Assembly (NCBI RefSeq): GCF_033845285.1
Contig: NZ_JAWXCX010000001.1
Span: 124,001 to 188,000 of the forward strand
Source of the DNA: Marinococcus sp. PL1-022
Lineage (GTDB): Bacteria; Bacillota; Bacilli; Bacillales; Marinococcaceae
DNA length: 64,000 bases
Direction: 5' to 3'
This document shows, in pieces, positions 29,807-37,980 of this stretch; positions within the stretch are counted from its first letter, which is position 1, and every line of letters starts with the position of its first letter. The notes below the pieces were generated by a model. That model made no database searches and was not told where the DNA came from. It was given only the letters and a program-made list of their open reading frames with translations. The position numbers were made by a program, and so were the translations under genes.

Positions 29807-30196
29807 ATTATTCCTCCTTCAAGGTAAGAGAACAGAAAAAGCTGCTCCCAGGATATAATACCATTGTATTATAACAGTTATATAAATATCAACACTGTTA
29901 TATAAAATTATAAAACTTCGTCAAACAAAATTTTTTTTAGTATAGTGAAAGCATTGTGAATTAAATTTAAGAAACGTATTTTATGATTGTACTCACAATG
30001 GCATTGGGAGTAGTATTTCCCGTTGGAACATTTGTGATGGAGTGAAATTAGAAATAACCAGGTCTTATGCTGAGGCTGATAGCGAAATGAGGTATACATG
30101 GGCCTGGAAACGGGATAGAATAACTAATGTATACAGAAGCTGTGAAATTGTATGCGGATGCAAGGTCCAATTCAAGCAGAAAGGTGTTCCTTCTAT
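29807..30196. other. Intergenic region between glcB and MFS genes
   Basis: Holds the glcB promoter. The remaining 290 bp show no convincing ORF, hairpin or operator. Confidence 0.5.
29867..29898 (-). promoter_or_regulatory. glcB promoter with the same operator-like element as aceA
   Basis: Read on the minus strand, ACAG (29895-29898), 17 bp and CTGTTATA (29870-29877) followed by AT. TTGATA lies in the spacer near the upstream ACAG, as TTGACG does before aceA. Plus-strand view: TATAACAG at 29870-29877 and CTGTTATA at 29895-29902. Confidence 0.6.
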
Positions 30197-31399
30197 ATGA
30201 TTCAGAATCCTAAAGGAAAAGAGCGGATCGGTCTGGCGCTGATTCTTAGTATGCTTGCAATTCTCGGGCCGCTCAATATTGATATGTACCTGCCAAGCTT
30301 CCCGGGAATAGCGGCAGATTTAAACGCCCGTGCCTCCATGGTGCAGCTTAGTTTAACTGCCTGTCTTGTTGGTCTTGCAGTCGGTCAGGTGATCGTCGGC
30401 CCGATTAGTGATGCAAAAGGGAGAAGAAAGCCGCTGCTGGTTTCTATTACGCTGTTTGCGGCTGCTTCGTTTATTTGTGCAATTGCACCGAATATATACA
30501 TATTGATTGCTGCAAGGCTGCTGCAGGGCTTAACTGCTTCTGCCGGCATTGTCGTTTCAAGGGCGGTGGTGAGAGACATTTTCAGTGGAAAGGAACTGAC
30601 CCAGTTCTTTTCGCTGTTGATGGTTATTAACGCCATCGCCCCTATGGCCGCTCCGATGATTGGAGGCGCCATTTTACTCCTCCCATTTTCAGAGTGGTCG
30701 ACAATTTTCCTTTTTCTCGCGGTCGTCGGGCTTGCCATCGTAATTACAATTGGTTTTCGGCTTGAAGAGACCCTTCCGGAGGAAAAAAGAACGCCGAGCT
30801 CACTCAAATATACGATTCGCACCATTGGTGATTTGTGGAAGGATCGTTCTTTTATCGGGTACGCATTAACGCTTGGCTTCGTGCACGGGGGCAGCTTCGC
30901 CTACGTTTCCGGCACGCCATTTGTGTATCAGGAGATTTACGGGGTCTCAGCCCAGGTGTTCAGTGTATTATTTGGCATTAATGGCCTGGCTATTATCACC
31001 GGCAGTTTTTTAATCGGCCGGCTGGCCGGCATTATTGCTGAACGAAAACTACTTCGCACGGCGGTGATCACGGCAGTAAGTGCGAGTTCTTTTCTTCTCG
31101 CGATGACAATCATTGAAGGCCCGCTCGCGCTGCTCGTCATCCCTATTTTCATTTACATGACAGCGATGGGGATGGTGCTGACAAGCTCGTTTACGCTGGC
31201 GATTGCCAAACAGGGCCACCGGGCAGGAAGTGCAAGTGCGCTGCTCGGCATGCTTCCGCTTTTGATAGGTTCAATAGTTTCCCCGCTTGCCGGCATTGAT
31301 GAAACGACAGCTGTCCCGATGGGAGCTATTATGTTTATTACGACCGTATTTGGACTGACGGCGTTCAGCACGCTCAGTGAACGCCCGCAGAAAAAATAA
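30197..31399 (+). CDS. MFS multidrug efflux transporter, Bcr/CflA family
   Basis: Proton-driven drug exporter with twelve predicted helices. The N-terminal D-M-Y-L-P-S-F-P segment in helix 1, Q-L-S-L-T-A-C-L-V-G-L-A-V-G-Q in helix 2, and G-P-I-S-D-A-K-G-R-R-K-P (loop 2-3 motif A) are typical of the Bcr/CflA branch. The start at 30197 (400 residues) follows AAAGGTG at a spacing of about 10 nt; an upstream ATG at 30152 would add 15 residues without a ribosome-binding site. Substrates unknown. Transcribed alone. Confidence 0.9.
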   Translation: MIQNPKGKERIGLALILSMLAILGPLNIDMYLPSFPGIAADLNARASMVQLSLTACLVGLAVGQVIVGPISDAKGRRKPLLVSITLFAAASFICAIAPNIYILIAARLLQGLTASAGIVVSRAVVRDIFSGKELTQFFSLLMVINAIAPMAAPMIGGAILLLPFSEWSTIFLFLAVVGLAIVITIGFRLEETLPEEKRTPSSLKYTIRTIGDLWKDRSFIGYALTLGFVHGGSFAYVSGTPFVYQEIYGVSAQVFSVLFGINGLAIITGSFLIGRLAGIIAERKLLRTAVITAVSASSFLLAMTIIEGPLALLVIPIFIYMTAMGMVLTSSFTLAIAKQGHRAGSASALLGMLPLLIGSIVSPLAGIDETTAVPMGAIMFITTVFGLTAFSTLSERPQKK

Positions 31400-31402
31400 A
31401 AT

Positions 31403-31439
31403 AAAGCCGGTACGCTGTGTTGGGAGCGTACCGGCTTTG
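31403..31439. terminator. Terminator between MFS and UPF0291 genes
   Basis: AAAGCCGGTACGCT pairs with AGCGTACCGGCTTT; usable from both directions. Confidence 0.9.
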
Positions 31440-31453
31440 TATACCAAAGCATT

Positions 31454-31666
31454 TTAGGATTGAATGTTTTTTAATTTTTCCGGTGTTACATCGTTACCTT
31501 CCGGATCCTGCACGGTGGTGGTGAGCAGTGTCTCTTCCATCGATCCGCGGATCATTTGAAGGTACTCTTCACGAAGCTGCTTCTGCTCCTGCTGCTCTTG
31601 TGCAGTCAGTCCCTGATTTACTTTTTTTCTCGCCAATTCGTTAATGCGAGGAAGCGTTGCGATCAT
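31454..31666 (-). CDS. UPF0291/DUF896 protein (YnzC-like)
   Basis: A 70-residue helical protein. R-I-N-E-L-A-R-K-K near the N-terminus, a Gln/Glu-rich helix, L-R-E-E-Y-L and the C-terminal D-P-E-G-N-D-V-T-P-E-K-L-K are the diagnostic family segments. YnzC of B. subtilis is the reference member; its role is not settled. A GGGGAA ribosome-binding site precedes it. The upstream region has a near-palindrome around ATACATGTAT (about 31692-31701) that could be an operator but does not match the Bacillus LexA box. Confidence 0.88.
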   Translation of the reverse strand: MIATLPRINELARKKVNQGLTAQEQQEQKQLREEYLQMIRGSMEETLLTTTVQDPEGNDVTPEKLKNIQS

Positions 31667-31764
31667 GTGAATTCCCCTTTCGTTTTATACCCATACATGT
31701 ATATGGTATAAAAATAGTATAGCAGAAGCCTGCTGCGTATGCAAGCCGGGGCAGCAGACTGGTA

Positions 31765-32358
31765 TTAATGCTTCAATTCCTGAAATTTAGTGACGGCTTC
31801 CACACGATTGCTTACTTCAAGCTTATCAAATATAACAGAAATATAGTTTCTCACAGTACCATTGGTAAGAGACAGCTGCCGGGCTATGGCCGTGGTGCTT
31901 TTTCCCTCTGCGATTAACGCAAGTACTTCTTCTTCACGTTTGGTAAGCGTGGCGGCATTGTTATATGCAAGATCCACCAGGTCAGGGGAATAGACCTTTC
32001 TGCCGCTCATAATAATACGGATAGACTGGGCCAGTTCTTCGCTCGGGCTGTCCTTTAAAAGATAGCCGCTGATTCCTGCTTTTCGGGCCCGCTCAAAATA
32101 ACCGGTGCGTGCGAAGGTGGTAAGAATAATAATTTTGCACGTACTCTCCTTTAACTCCTCAGCAGCCTCTAACCCGCTTTTTACCGGCATTTCAATGTCC
32201 ATAATACATATATCAGGCTGTTCTTTATCAATAAGGGCCAAGGCTTCCTGTCCATTCTCTGCTTTACCGACGACTTCCATATCTTCTTCTAAATCGAGAA
32301 GAGAACCAAGGGCTCCTAAAAGCATCTGCTGATCCTCAACGATCACTATTCTTATCAT
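31765..32358 (-). CDS. desR: NarL/LuxR-type response regulator DesR
   Basis: DNA-binding response regulator that activates the desaturase gene when phosphorylated by DesK at low temperature. The receiver domain (1-120) has the phospho-acceptor Asp54 in I-C-I-M-D-I-E-M-P, acidic Glu8-Asp9 and the conserved Lys near 103. The LuxR helix-turn-helix (about 135-190) begins L-T-K-R-E-E-E-V-L. The 197-residue length matches DesR. It lies 17 bp after desK, same strand, and one gene away from the desaturase, which fixes the assignment. Confidence 0.92.
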   Translation of the reverse strand: MIRIVIVEDQQMLLGALGSLLDLEEDMEVVGKAENGQEALALIDKEQPDICIMDIEMPVKSGLEAAEELKESTCKIIILTTFARTGYFERARKAGISGYLLKDSPSEELAQSIRIIMSGRKVYSPDLVDLAYNNAATLTKREEEVLALIAEGKSTTAIARQLSLTNGTVRNYISVIFDKLEVSNRVEAVTKFQELKH

Positions 32359-32375
32359 AGCGGGCGGCCTCTCCT

Positions 32376-33497
32376 TTATTTAATTTGTTGAACGACCAGA
32401 GGTACTTGAATAGCAAGCTTTGTGCCTTCGGAAGAATAATAGTTAAACTGGCCGTTGATGAAGCCGAGGCGTTCTTTAATGCCCTGCAGGCCGCTTTCGG
32501 ACCAGGATTTCTGATCGGAGGAAATGCCTTTGCCGTCATCTTCGACTGTGAGGGAAAGGCTGGTTGTGGATTGATCGATCGCAATATAACAATTTGCTGC
32601 TTCACTGTGTTTAACAACATTGGTCACAGCTTCCTTTAAGCACATGCTGAGTACATTCTCAATGAGAGGAGGAGCTTCGTGAAAGCTGGCGCTGCCCTTT
32701 ACATGAAGAGTAATACCTGCAGCCTGAAGAATTTCCTCTACGCGCAGAAGTTCATCGCTCAACTTCGCACCTTTCATATCGGATACGAGCTCACGAACTT
32801 CTTTTAAAGCGGTGCGGGCGGTCTGATGAATATCAGTTAATTCCGCCTGGGTCCGTTCAGGTTTAGTATCTATTAATTTTCCGGCGAGTTCACTTTTTAA
32901 ACCAATTAACGAAAGCTTCTGTCCAAGAGTATCGTGCAGATCTCTGGCAATACGCTGCCGTTCTTCGAGAACAACGAGCTGGGAGATGCGCTGGTTCGCT
33001 TCGTGAAGCTCAGTTTCAAGCTTTTCGCGTTTGTTTCGGTTGTAGATATTAAAAGGAAGAAGAATAACCCCGATGACACTGATGGCAATAAAGGGAAGCT
33101 GCATCATAAACAGCTCGTTTTGAACGTAAAAGCCGATGACAACAGCGGCCAGGGTAGTAAGAAGGTGGAGAATGTACAGGGTAAGGAAGCCTGCCTTATG
33201 CTGAATATTACCAATAAAGAAGGCTAAAAACAGGGAAAAATAAACATAACCAAAATAAAGGGTCATGCCGATACTGATAAGCATTTCAATGCCCACAGAT
33301 AAATAAACCGTCCAGCCCTTTTTAATAAAGGATAAACGATAGGTCGTAAAAAACAGAAGAATCATAAAGACACCAAGGATAATTTCAAAATAAGTGGCAG
33401 ACCGAATAATAAAATAAAAGGGGAGCAAGCAAAAAATGATCCATGCGTACAGGCTGAGGCCGGTGCTCTTTGGGAATATATCGAACCAGTTTTGCAT
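32376..33497 (-). CDS. desK: Membrane thermosensor histidine kinase DesK
   Basis: Sensor kinase of 373 residues. The N-terminal half has four to five membrane helices (about 15-150) that would sense membrane thickness or fluidity. The HisKA_3 domain has R-I-A-R-D-L-H-D-T-L-G-Q with the phosphorylated His at 188, the same number as in B. subtilis DesK. The ATPase domain shows E-A-V-T-N-V-V-K-H-S (N box) and V-E-D-D-G-K-G-I (G1 box). Followed at 17 bp by desR and preceded by the desaturase gene, as in B. subtilis. Confidence 0.93.
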   Translation of the reverse strand: MQNWFDIFPKSTGLSLYAWIIFCLLPFYFIIRSATYFEIILGVFMILLFFTTYRLSFIKKGWTVYLSVGIEMLISIGMTLYFGYVYFSLFLAFFIGNIQHKAGFLTLYILHLLTTLAAVVIGFYVQNELFMMQLPFIAISVIGVILLPFNIYNRNKREKLETELHEANQRISQLVVLEERQRIARDLHDTLGQKLSLIGLKSELAGKLIDTKPERTQAELTDIHQTARTALKEVRELVSDMKGAKLSDELLRVEEILQAAGITLHVKGSASFHEAPPLIENVLSMCLKEAVTNVVKHSEAANCYIAIDQSTTSLSLTVEDDGKGISSDQKSWSESGLQGIKERLGFINGQFNYYSSEGTKLAIQVPLVVQQIK

Positions 33498-33546
33498 AAA
33501 CGGGCTCCTTTTTCATGAGGCGTCGTATTTCTTTAAATTAAGTATA

Positions 33547-33581
33547 ACAAACCCCTCTCCGTAACAGAGAAGGGTTTGTTG
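33547..33581 (-). terminator. Hairpin between des and desK
   Basis: AACAAACCCCTCTC pairs imperfectly with GAGAAGGGTTTGTT. No T-tract follows on the minus strand, so it may be a partial terminator or processing site that lowers desKR relative to des. Confidence 0.6.
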
Positions 33582-34625
33582 TTAAGATTTTTTATCGGAC
33601 GGGGAGGCTAACGGCTCTTTTGCCTGTCTTTTGCTCCGGATGTTCGCTTCTTTAAAGCTGACAAACGTATTGTTTTCTTCATCGTACAAACGGAACCGAA
33701 TAGAGGTGAGGCTTGTACCCAGAGTGATTTTTGTAGCCTGCTGCAGTGGTTCAATGTTTTCATGGGTTTTTGCCAGATTATAGTTCGGTACACGCGGGCT
33801 GAGATGATGCACGTGATGGTAGCCGATATTGCCTGTAATCCACTGAAGCACTTTTGGAAGCTCGTAGTAAGAGCTTCCGTCTACTGCAGCCTTTACAAAG
33901 TCCCATTTATCTTCGTTTTCAAAGTAGGAGTCTTCAAACGTGTGTTGGACGTAAAATAACCAAATGCCGAGAAACCCTGCTGTAAAAAGCATAGGAATCT
34001 GAATGGTGAAAAAGGCAGCCCAGCCGACAAGCCAGATTAACAAAGCGTAAATAACTACAATAGAAATATTCGTGAAATACGTGTTCAGGCGTTCTTTTCG
34101 TTTGGCACCTTTACGGTTGAAGCGGTTTTCGACAAGAAACAGATAAAATGGCCCTAAAAAGAAAAGCACGAATGGGTTGCGATATAAGCGGTAGCTGAGT
34201 CGCAGCCATCTGCCGGCGTTTTGATATTCGTCGACGGTCATGACCCAAACATCTCCGGTGCCCCGTTTATCGAGGTTGCCGCTCGTGGAGTGGTGAATCA
34301 TATGGCTTCTTTTCCATTTTGCATAAGAGAAGTGAGTAACGATCCCGGTTAATGTACCGATTCGATCATTCGCCTTACTGCTTTTAAAAAATGAACCGTG
34401 CGTGCAGTCGTGAAAGATAATAAATGTACGGACGACAAAGCCTCCGGCAATAATTGCGAGGGCGACAGTAATAAAAGGAGAAATGGAATACGCTGCATAC
34501 GCAAGCGCCCATAGGGCCAGTAAAGGAAGAATGGAGTTGCACAGCTGAATAATGCTTGCTTTATGGTCAGAATGAGCGTATGGGGCAGCGCTCTTTTTCA
34601 ATTGCATTTGTTCTTGTCTGCTCAT
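33582..34625 (-). CDS. des: Membrane acyl-lipid fatty acid desaturase
   Basis: Di-iron integral membrane desaturase that introduces double bonds into membrane phospholipid acyl chains at low temperature. The three histidine boxes are visible: H-D-C-T-H at about 73, H-M-I-H-H at about 108 and H-H-V-H-H at about 275. Four or more membrane helices flank them. Length 347 residues is typical of Bacillus Des. desK and desR follow on the same strand. A dyad ATGACA-AG-TGTCAT lies about 95 bp before the start codon and is a candidate DesR site. Confidence 0.94.
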   Translation of the reverse strand: MSRQEQMQLKKSAAPYAHSDHKASIIQLCNSILPLLALWALAYAAYSISPFITVALAIIAGGFVVRTFIIFHDCTHGSFFKSSKANDRIGTLTGIVTHFSYAKWKRSHMIHHSTSGNLDKRGTGDVWVMTVDEYQNAGRWLRLSYRLYRNPFVLFFLGPFYLFLVENRFNRKGAKRKERLNTYFTNISIVVIYALLIWLVGWAAFFTIQIPMLFTAGFLGIWLFYVQHTFEDSYFENEDKWDFVKAAVDGSSYYELPKVLQWITGNIGYHHVHHLSPRVPNYNLAKTHENIEPLQQATKITLGTSLTSIRFRLYDEENNTFVSFKEANIRSKRQAKEPLASPSDKKS

Positions 34626-34718
34626 GGTTAATCGCTCCCTGTTTTATCGGGTATGTCTCTAATAATAGGGTATAAAATTTTGACTCCGGCTGTAAGTCAT
34701 AGACGTCAGGGAGAAAAA

Positions 34719-34732
34719 ATGACAAGTGTCAT
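34719..34732 (-). promoter_or_regulatory. Candidate DesR operator upstream of des
   Basis: Inverted repeat ATGACA-N2-TGTCAT. B. subtilis DesR binds a dyad containing TCATATGACA-like half-sites upstream of des, so this position and half-site are plausible. Assignment by analogy only. Confidence 0.5.
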
Positions 34733-34799
34733 ATACGGGTTGAAATAAGTGGAAAATACGAAATATGTATAAAATCAGCCGGAAAACTCCGGGCAGACT

Positions 34800-34833
34800 A
34801 AAGCCTCTGAACGTTCAGGTGTTCAGAGGCTTT
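34800..34833 (-). terminator. Terminator after the RsbR-like gene
   Basis: AAAGCCTCTGAAC pairs with GTTCAGAGGCTTT; a modest A/T tail follows on the minus strand. Confidence 0.75.
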
Positions 34834-34838
34834 GGCTT

Positions 34839-35681
34839 TTATAAAGCGTAGTTTGCCTGCAGTGCGTGGGTCAGCTCGGAAACGATATCAATGTCTTTAA
34901 AGCTGATGCCAAGCTGGACGGCAGTCTGGGCCATCTCTGGTCGCATGCCGCACAGCGTAGTTTTCACGCCGACGAGCTTTAAGGCGGTGGCAAGCTGCAT
35001 AATACGCTGAGCGACAAACGTAGTGATATCACGAACGCCCGAAAGGTCAATGTACAGCCTTGTTAATTCGCTTTCGGTGCATTGCTTTAACGTATGCTCC
35101 ACAATCACCTGGCCCCGCTGTTCATCGATATGGCCAATGAGCGGAAGCAGACCGGTTTTCTTTTGAATCAAAATGATCGGGGAGGAAAGCTCCAGAATCA
35201 TAGCTTCTTTCAGCTGCATCTGTTCGTTCATATGATAAATAGCTTCCTTCATGAACGCCCGCCCGGCGTAATCGAAAGCCTGGAGTGCCTTGCGCTGCCA
35301 GCCGAGCACATGATCGACCGGAATTGATTCCTCATACTGGTGAACAAACAGGCGGATCTGTTCTAAAATGGCGTTGCGGTAATAGGTGAATTCTTCCTGG
35401 ATAGTGAGCATCGGCTGCCACATTTCTTTATTCTCTTCCACAATGGCACTGATTTTTTCTTCAAAATGCTCGTAAAATTGGGTTTCTTCTTCCCGGAATA
35501 CATGCACAAGCTCCTGGGCAAAAACCTTTTTCATTTCTTCGAGTTTTTGATTTGTATAATCATCAGAAGCATTGCCAGAAGAGGAATCGGAAGACCATGT
35601 GCCACGCATGGTGTCTATATGTTCAATCAAATAATCATATAAGGAGCCGTCAGCTTTTTCCTGATTAAATTGCACGGGCAT
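34839..35681 (-). CDS. RsbR-family STAS-domain protein
   Basis: Probable stressosome component that sequesters RsbS/RsbT and so feeds the general stress response. The 280-residue protein has a divergent N-terminal sensor-like domain (about 1-155) and a C-terminal STAS domain (about 165-278). The latter has I-D-L-S-G-V-R-D-I-T-T-F-V-A-Q-R-I and G-M-R-P-E-M-A-Q-T-A-V-Q-L-G-I, close to RsbR paralogues. RsbS, RsbT and sigB are not in the window, so it is a solitary paralogue. Relevant here because two sigma-B-like promoters are present in the window. Confidence 0.85.
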   Translation of the reverse strand: MPVQFNQEKADGSLYDYLIEHIDTMRGTWSSDSSSGNASDDYTNQKLEEMKKVFAQELVHVFREEETQFYEHFEEKISAIVEENKEMWQPMLTIQEEFTYYRNAILEQIRLFVHQYEESIPVDHVLGWQRKALQAFDYAGRAFMKEAIYHMNEQMQLKEAMILELSSPIILIQKKTGLLPLIGHIDEQRGQVIVEHTLKQCTESELTRLYIDLSGVRDITTFVAQRIMQLATALKLVGVKTTLCGMRPEMAQTAVQLGISFKDIDIVSELTHALQANYAL

Positions 35682-35753
35682 TATTCCTCCAGAGTAAAAG
35701 TATGGTGCAGAACGGTCTAATTATAGAGTCTGGAAGAGAAAGTCACAAGCCTT

Positions 35754-36602
35754 TTATCTGTATTCATACCACATAATCCCCATGGTTTCTGCTCCGCCGT
35801 GAACACCGATCACCGGACTGAGAGGGCAAAGATGAATGGAGAGCCCGGGGGAAAGCTCCTGCAGCTCTTTTTTCCATGCCTCTGCTTTACCTTTTGTTGT
35901 TGTATAAATAATGCTCAGGTCTTCGACCTGCGAGGATGCTATGGCATCTTGAGCAATCTGCAGAAGCCGATTTTCGGCCCGTTTTCGTGTGCGAATTTTT
36001 TCAAAAGGAACAATTTGGCCCCGTTCAAAGGTAAGAAGAGGATGAATCTTCAAGAGCGTTCCAAGAATCAGCTTTCCGCGGGAGATCCTTCCCCCTTTAT
36101 GTGCCTGTTCAAGGCTTCCGAGGAGCAGGTAGCCTTTGGCATGGCCTGCCATCTCTGTTAACCGCTGCTGTATTTCCTCCGGCGTGCTCCCTTCCTCTGC
36201 TAATTTTGAGCCTCTCGTCAGCAGGGGACGAATGCTGCCGGCACCCATCCCTGAATCTACTGTGAAGAGCGGAAAGCCGGTCGTTTCTGCCGCGAGCTGG
36301 GCTGTTTGAAGAGTACCGCTCAGGTGACTGCTGATATGTATGGCGATTCCTGCGTCATAAGAACCCTTTAATTGTTCAAACAGTTCGGAAAAGCTTCCCA
36401 CAGAAGGCTGGCTGGTTGTAGGGAAAGCTTCTTCATGCGGCAGGCGCTTATAAAATTCCTCCGTGGTAATCTCGACATTTTCTTTATAGCTTTCATTTTC
36501 AAACACAACAGATAAGGGAATAATATGAATATTATACTTTGCGGCTGTTTTCGGATCGATAGAACTGGTGCTGTCTGTGATCCAGGCTATACGCTGTGTC
36601 AT
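35754..36602 (-). CDS. DegV-family fatty acid-binding protein
   Basis: Binds fatty acids and works as the FakB partner of a fatty acid kinase in Gram-positive bacteria. The N-terminal I-A-W-I-T-D-S-T-S-S-I-D motif, S-Q-P-S-V-G-S-F and H-I-S-S-H-L-S-G-T family segments are present. Length is 282 residues from the start at 36602, chosen because AGAGGTGG lies directly upstream; six further codons are open. The fatty acid kinase gene is not nearby. A role in lipid recycling is family inference. Confidence 0.9.
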   Translation of the reverse strand: MTQRIAWITDSTSSIDPKTAAKYNIHIIPLSVVFENESYKENVEITTEEFYKRLPHEEAFPTTSQPSVGSFSELFEQLKGSYDAGIAIHISSHLSGTLQTAQLAAETTGFPLFTVDSGMGAGSIRPLLTRGSKLAEEGSTPEEIQQRLTEMAGHAKGYLLLGSLEQAHKGGRISRGKLILGTLLKIHPLLTFERGQIVPFEKIRTRKRAENRLLQIAQDAIASSQVEDLSIIYTTTKGKAEAWKKELQELSPGLSIHLCPLSPVIGVHGGAETMGIMWYEYR

Positions 36603-36710
36603 CATCCACCTCTTTTTCATGTTAATTTGACAACGTTTTCACTATACAGATTCTGAGGCGGGATTTCGAATGAAACCCCGATGGCTCCGTATAAAAACAT
36701 TGGTAAAGAA

Positions 36711-36748
36711 AAACATGCCCGGGCCCGTGCAGGTGCCAGAACATGTTT
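36711..36748 (-). terminator. Terminator overlapping the end of ctaB
   Basis: AAACATG and CATGTTT close a GC-rich stem (GGCACCTGCACGGGCC); on the minus strand TTTTCTTT follows. Confidence 0.7.
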
Positions 36749-37685
36749 AGTTAAAAAACAGGGCAATTAGGGAAAATCCAATTACGACAGTGAACAAAAT
36801 CGTCATATGATTCAATGAAAAAATAAACATAGTAGTTGCCCATTTTTTGCTGTCCATCCGCCGGTAGCATATAAAGCTTGCTGCAAGCCAGGCTGCGCTT
36901 AATACAAAGGATACACCAACGATAAAGCTGCTGACAGGAAGGAAAAGAAAGCTCGATAGGGTCAGCAGAACAAGGTAAACGTTTGTCTGAATATAAGTCC
37001 GCCGGTTTCCCTTGATTACTGGAAGCATTGGGATATCTGCTGCTTTATACTCGTCGTGTCTGCGTATAGCGATAGCATAGAAGTGAGGCATCTGCCATAG
37101 AACCATAATAACGAAAAGGCCGAGAGCTGCCGGGTGGAAAAAATCATTAGAAATAGCAGCCCAGCCGATAAGCGGGGGCACTGCTCCGGAAATACTTCCG
37201 ATTTCTGTATTGTAAATCGTGCGCCGCTTGCTCCACATCGTATAAGGAACAACATAAAAGAATAAACCTATAAAGCCGAAGAAGGCTGCGAGCGGTGAAG
37301 CCGCATATAAAAAGCCCAATCCTGCAAGTGTCATAACAATTCCCAGTATAAGTGCATTTTTCAGCTGCATCCGGCCAGTCGCCGTAGGGCGGTTTTTCGT
37401 CCGGTCCATAATCTTATCGATATCGCGGTCGTATAAGTTGTTAAACGTGCCGGCGGCGCCGATAACAAGACCCGAGCCGAGCGTGGCAAGGACTATCGCT
37501 CCGATTTTATCGGAAAAAGCGATGTTGTGGATATATAAAGCAAGGGTAATCCCTGCAAACATAACGATTAAATTGGATTTGATAATCCCTGTTTTAATCG
37601 TTTCCGCCAGTACTTTACGAAGTGCCTGTTTCGGGGCAGCGAGGGATCCTTGTTGAACCGTGCGTTCGATATTTTCCGATTTCAT
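36747..37685 (-). CDS. ctaB: Protoheme IX farnesyltransferase (heme O synthase)
   Basis: Attaches a farnesyl group to heme B to give heme O, the precursor of heme A for terminal oxidases. UbiA-superfamily membrane protein with about nine helices. The first Asp-rich motif N-L-Y-D-R-D-I-D-K-I-M-D-R-T is near residue 86, and the second conserved loop is the M-P-H-F-Y-A-I-A-I-R-R-H-D-E-Y segment. The start at 37685 (312 residues) follows a GGGGGG ribosome-binding site at 6 nt; an upstream ATG at 37709 adds eight residues. ctaA and oxidase genes are not adjacent. Confidence 0.94.
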   Translation of the reverse strand: MKSENIERTVQQGSLAAPKQALRKVLAETIKTGIIKSNLIVMFAGITLALYIHNIAFSDKIGAIVLATLGSGLVIGAAGTFNNLYDRDIDKIMDRTKNRPTATGRMQLKNALILGIVMTLAGLGFLYAASPLAAFFGFIGLFFYVVPYTMWSKRRTIYNTEIGSISGAVPPLIGWAAISNDFFHPAALGLFVIMVLWQMPHFYAIAIRRHDEYKAADIPMLPVIKGNRRTYIQTNVYLVLLTLSSFLFLPVSSFIVGVSFVLSAAWLAASFICYRRMDSKKWATTMFIFSLNHMTILFTVVIGFSLIALFFN

Positions 37686-37980
37686 TTTATTCCCCCCAAC
37701 CGTGTTCATCCGATACTAATGTATCACATATGTCGTAAAAATTAGAGATATTGACGAAAAAGTTCGCTATCTTGTCAATTGTTTGTGAACGATTCATGAC
37801 AAATTATTGTATAAATGTACTTCGTACTTTCAGCAAACAAAATTATATTCTCACATTAACGGTGTATTGGCAAGTGTTACTTCCCGGCTCGAGCCGGCAG
37901 AGCAACCATGAAAATGATGGTCTCTGCACTTATTCCGGGCTGCCCGTACAAAAGCCGTCCGGCAGGGGACAGCATGAGTA

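Noticed and set aside
31690-31705. Near-palindrome around ATACATGTAT before the UPF0291 gene as a LexA box
   Set aside because: It does not fit the Bacillus LexA consensus CGAACN4GTTCG.
37783-37800. TTGTGAACGATTCATGAC upstream of ctaB resembles a Rex redox-repressor site
   Set aside because: The spacing between half-sites is off and the second half-site matches poorly (TTCATGACAA instead of TTCACAA), so it is not supported.
37884-37897. Perfect 14-bp palindrome CCGGCTCGAGCCGG between two minus-strand genes
   Set aside because: No T-tract, no repeated copy and no promoter next to it; probably chance or a relic.
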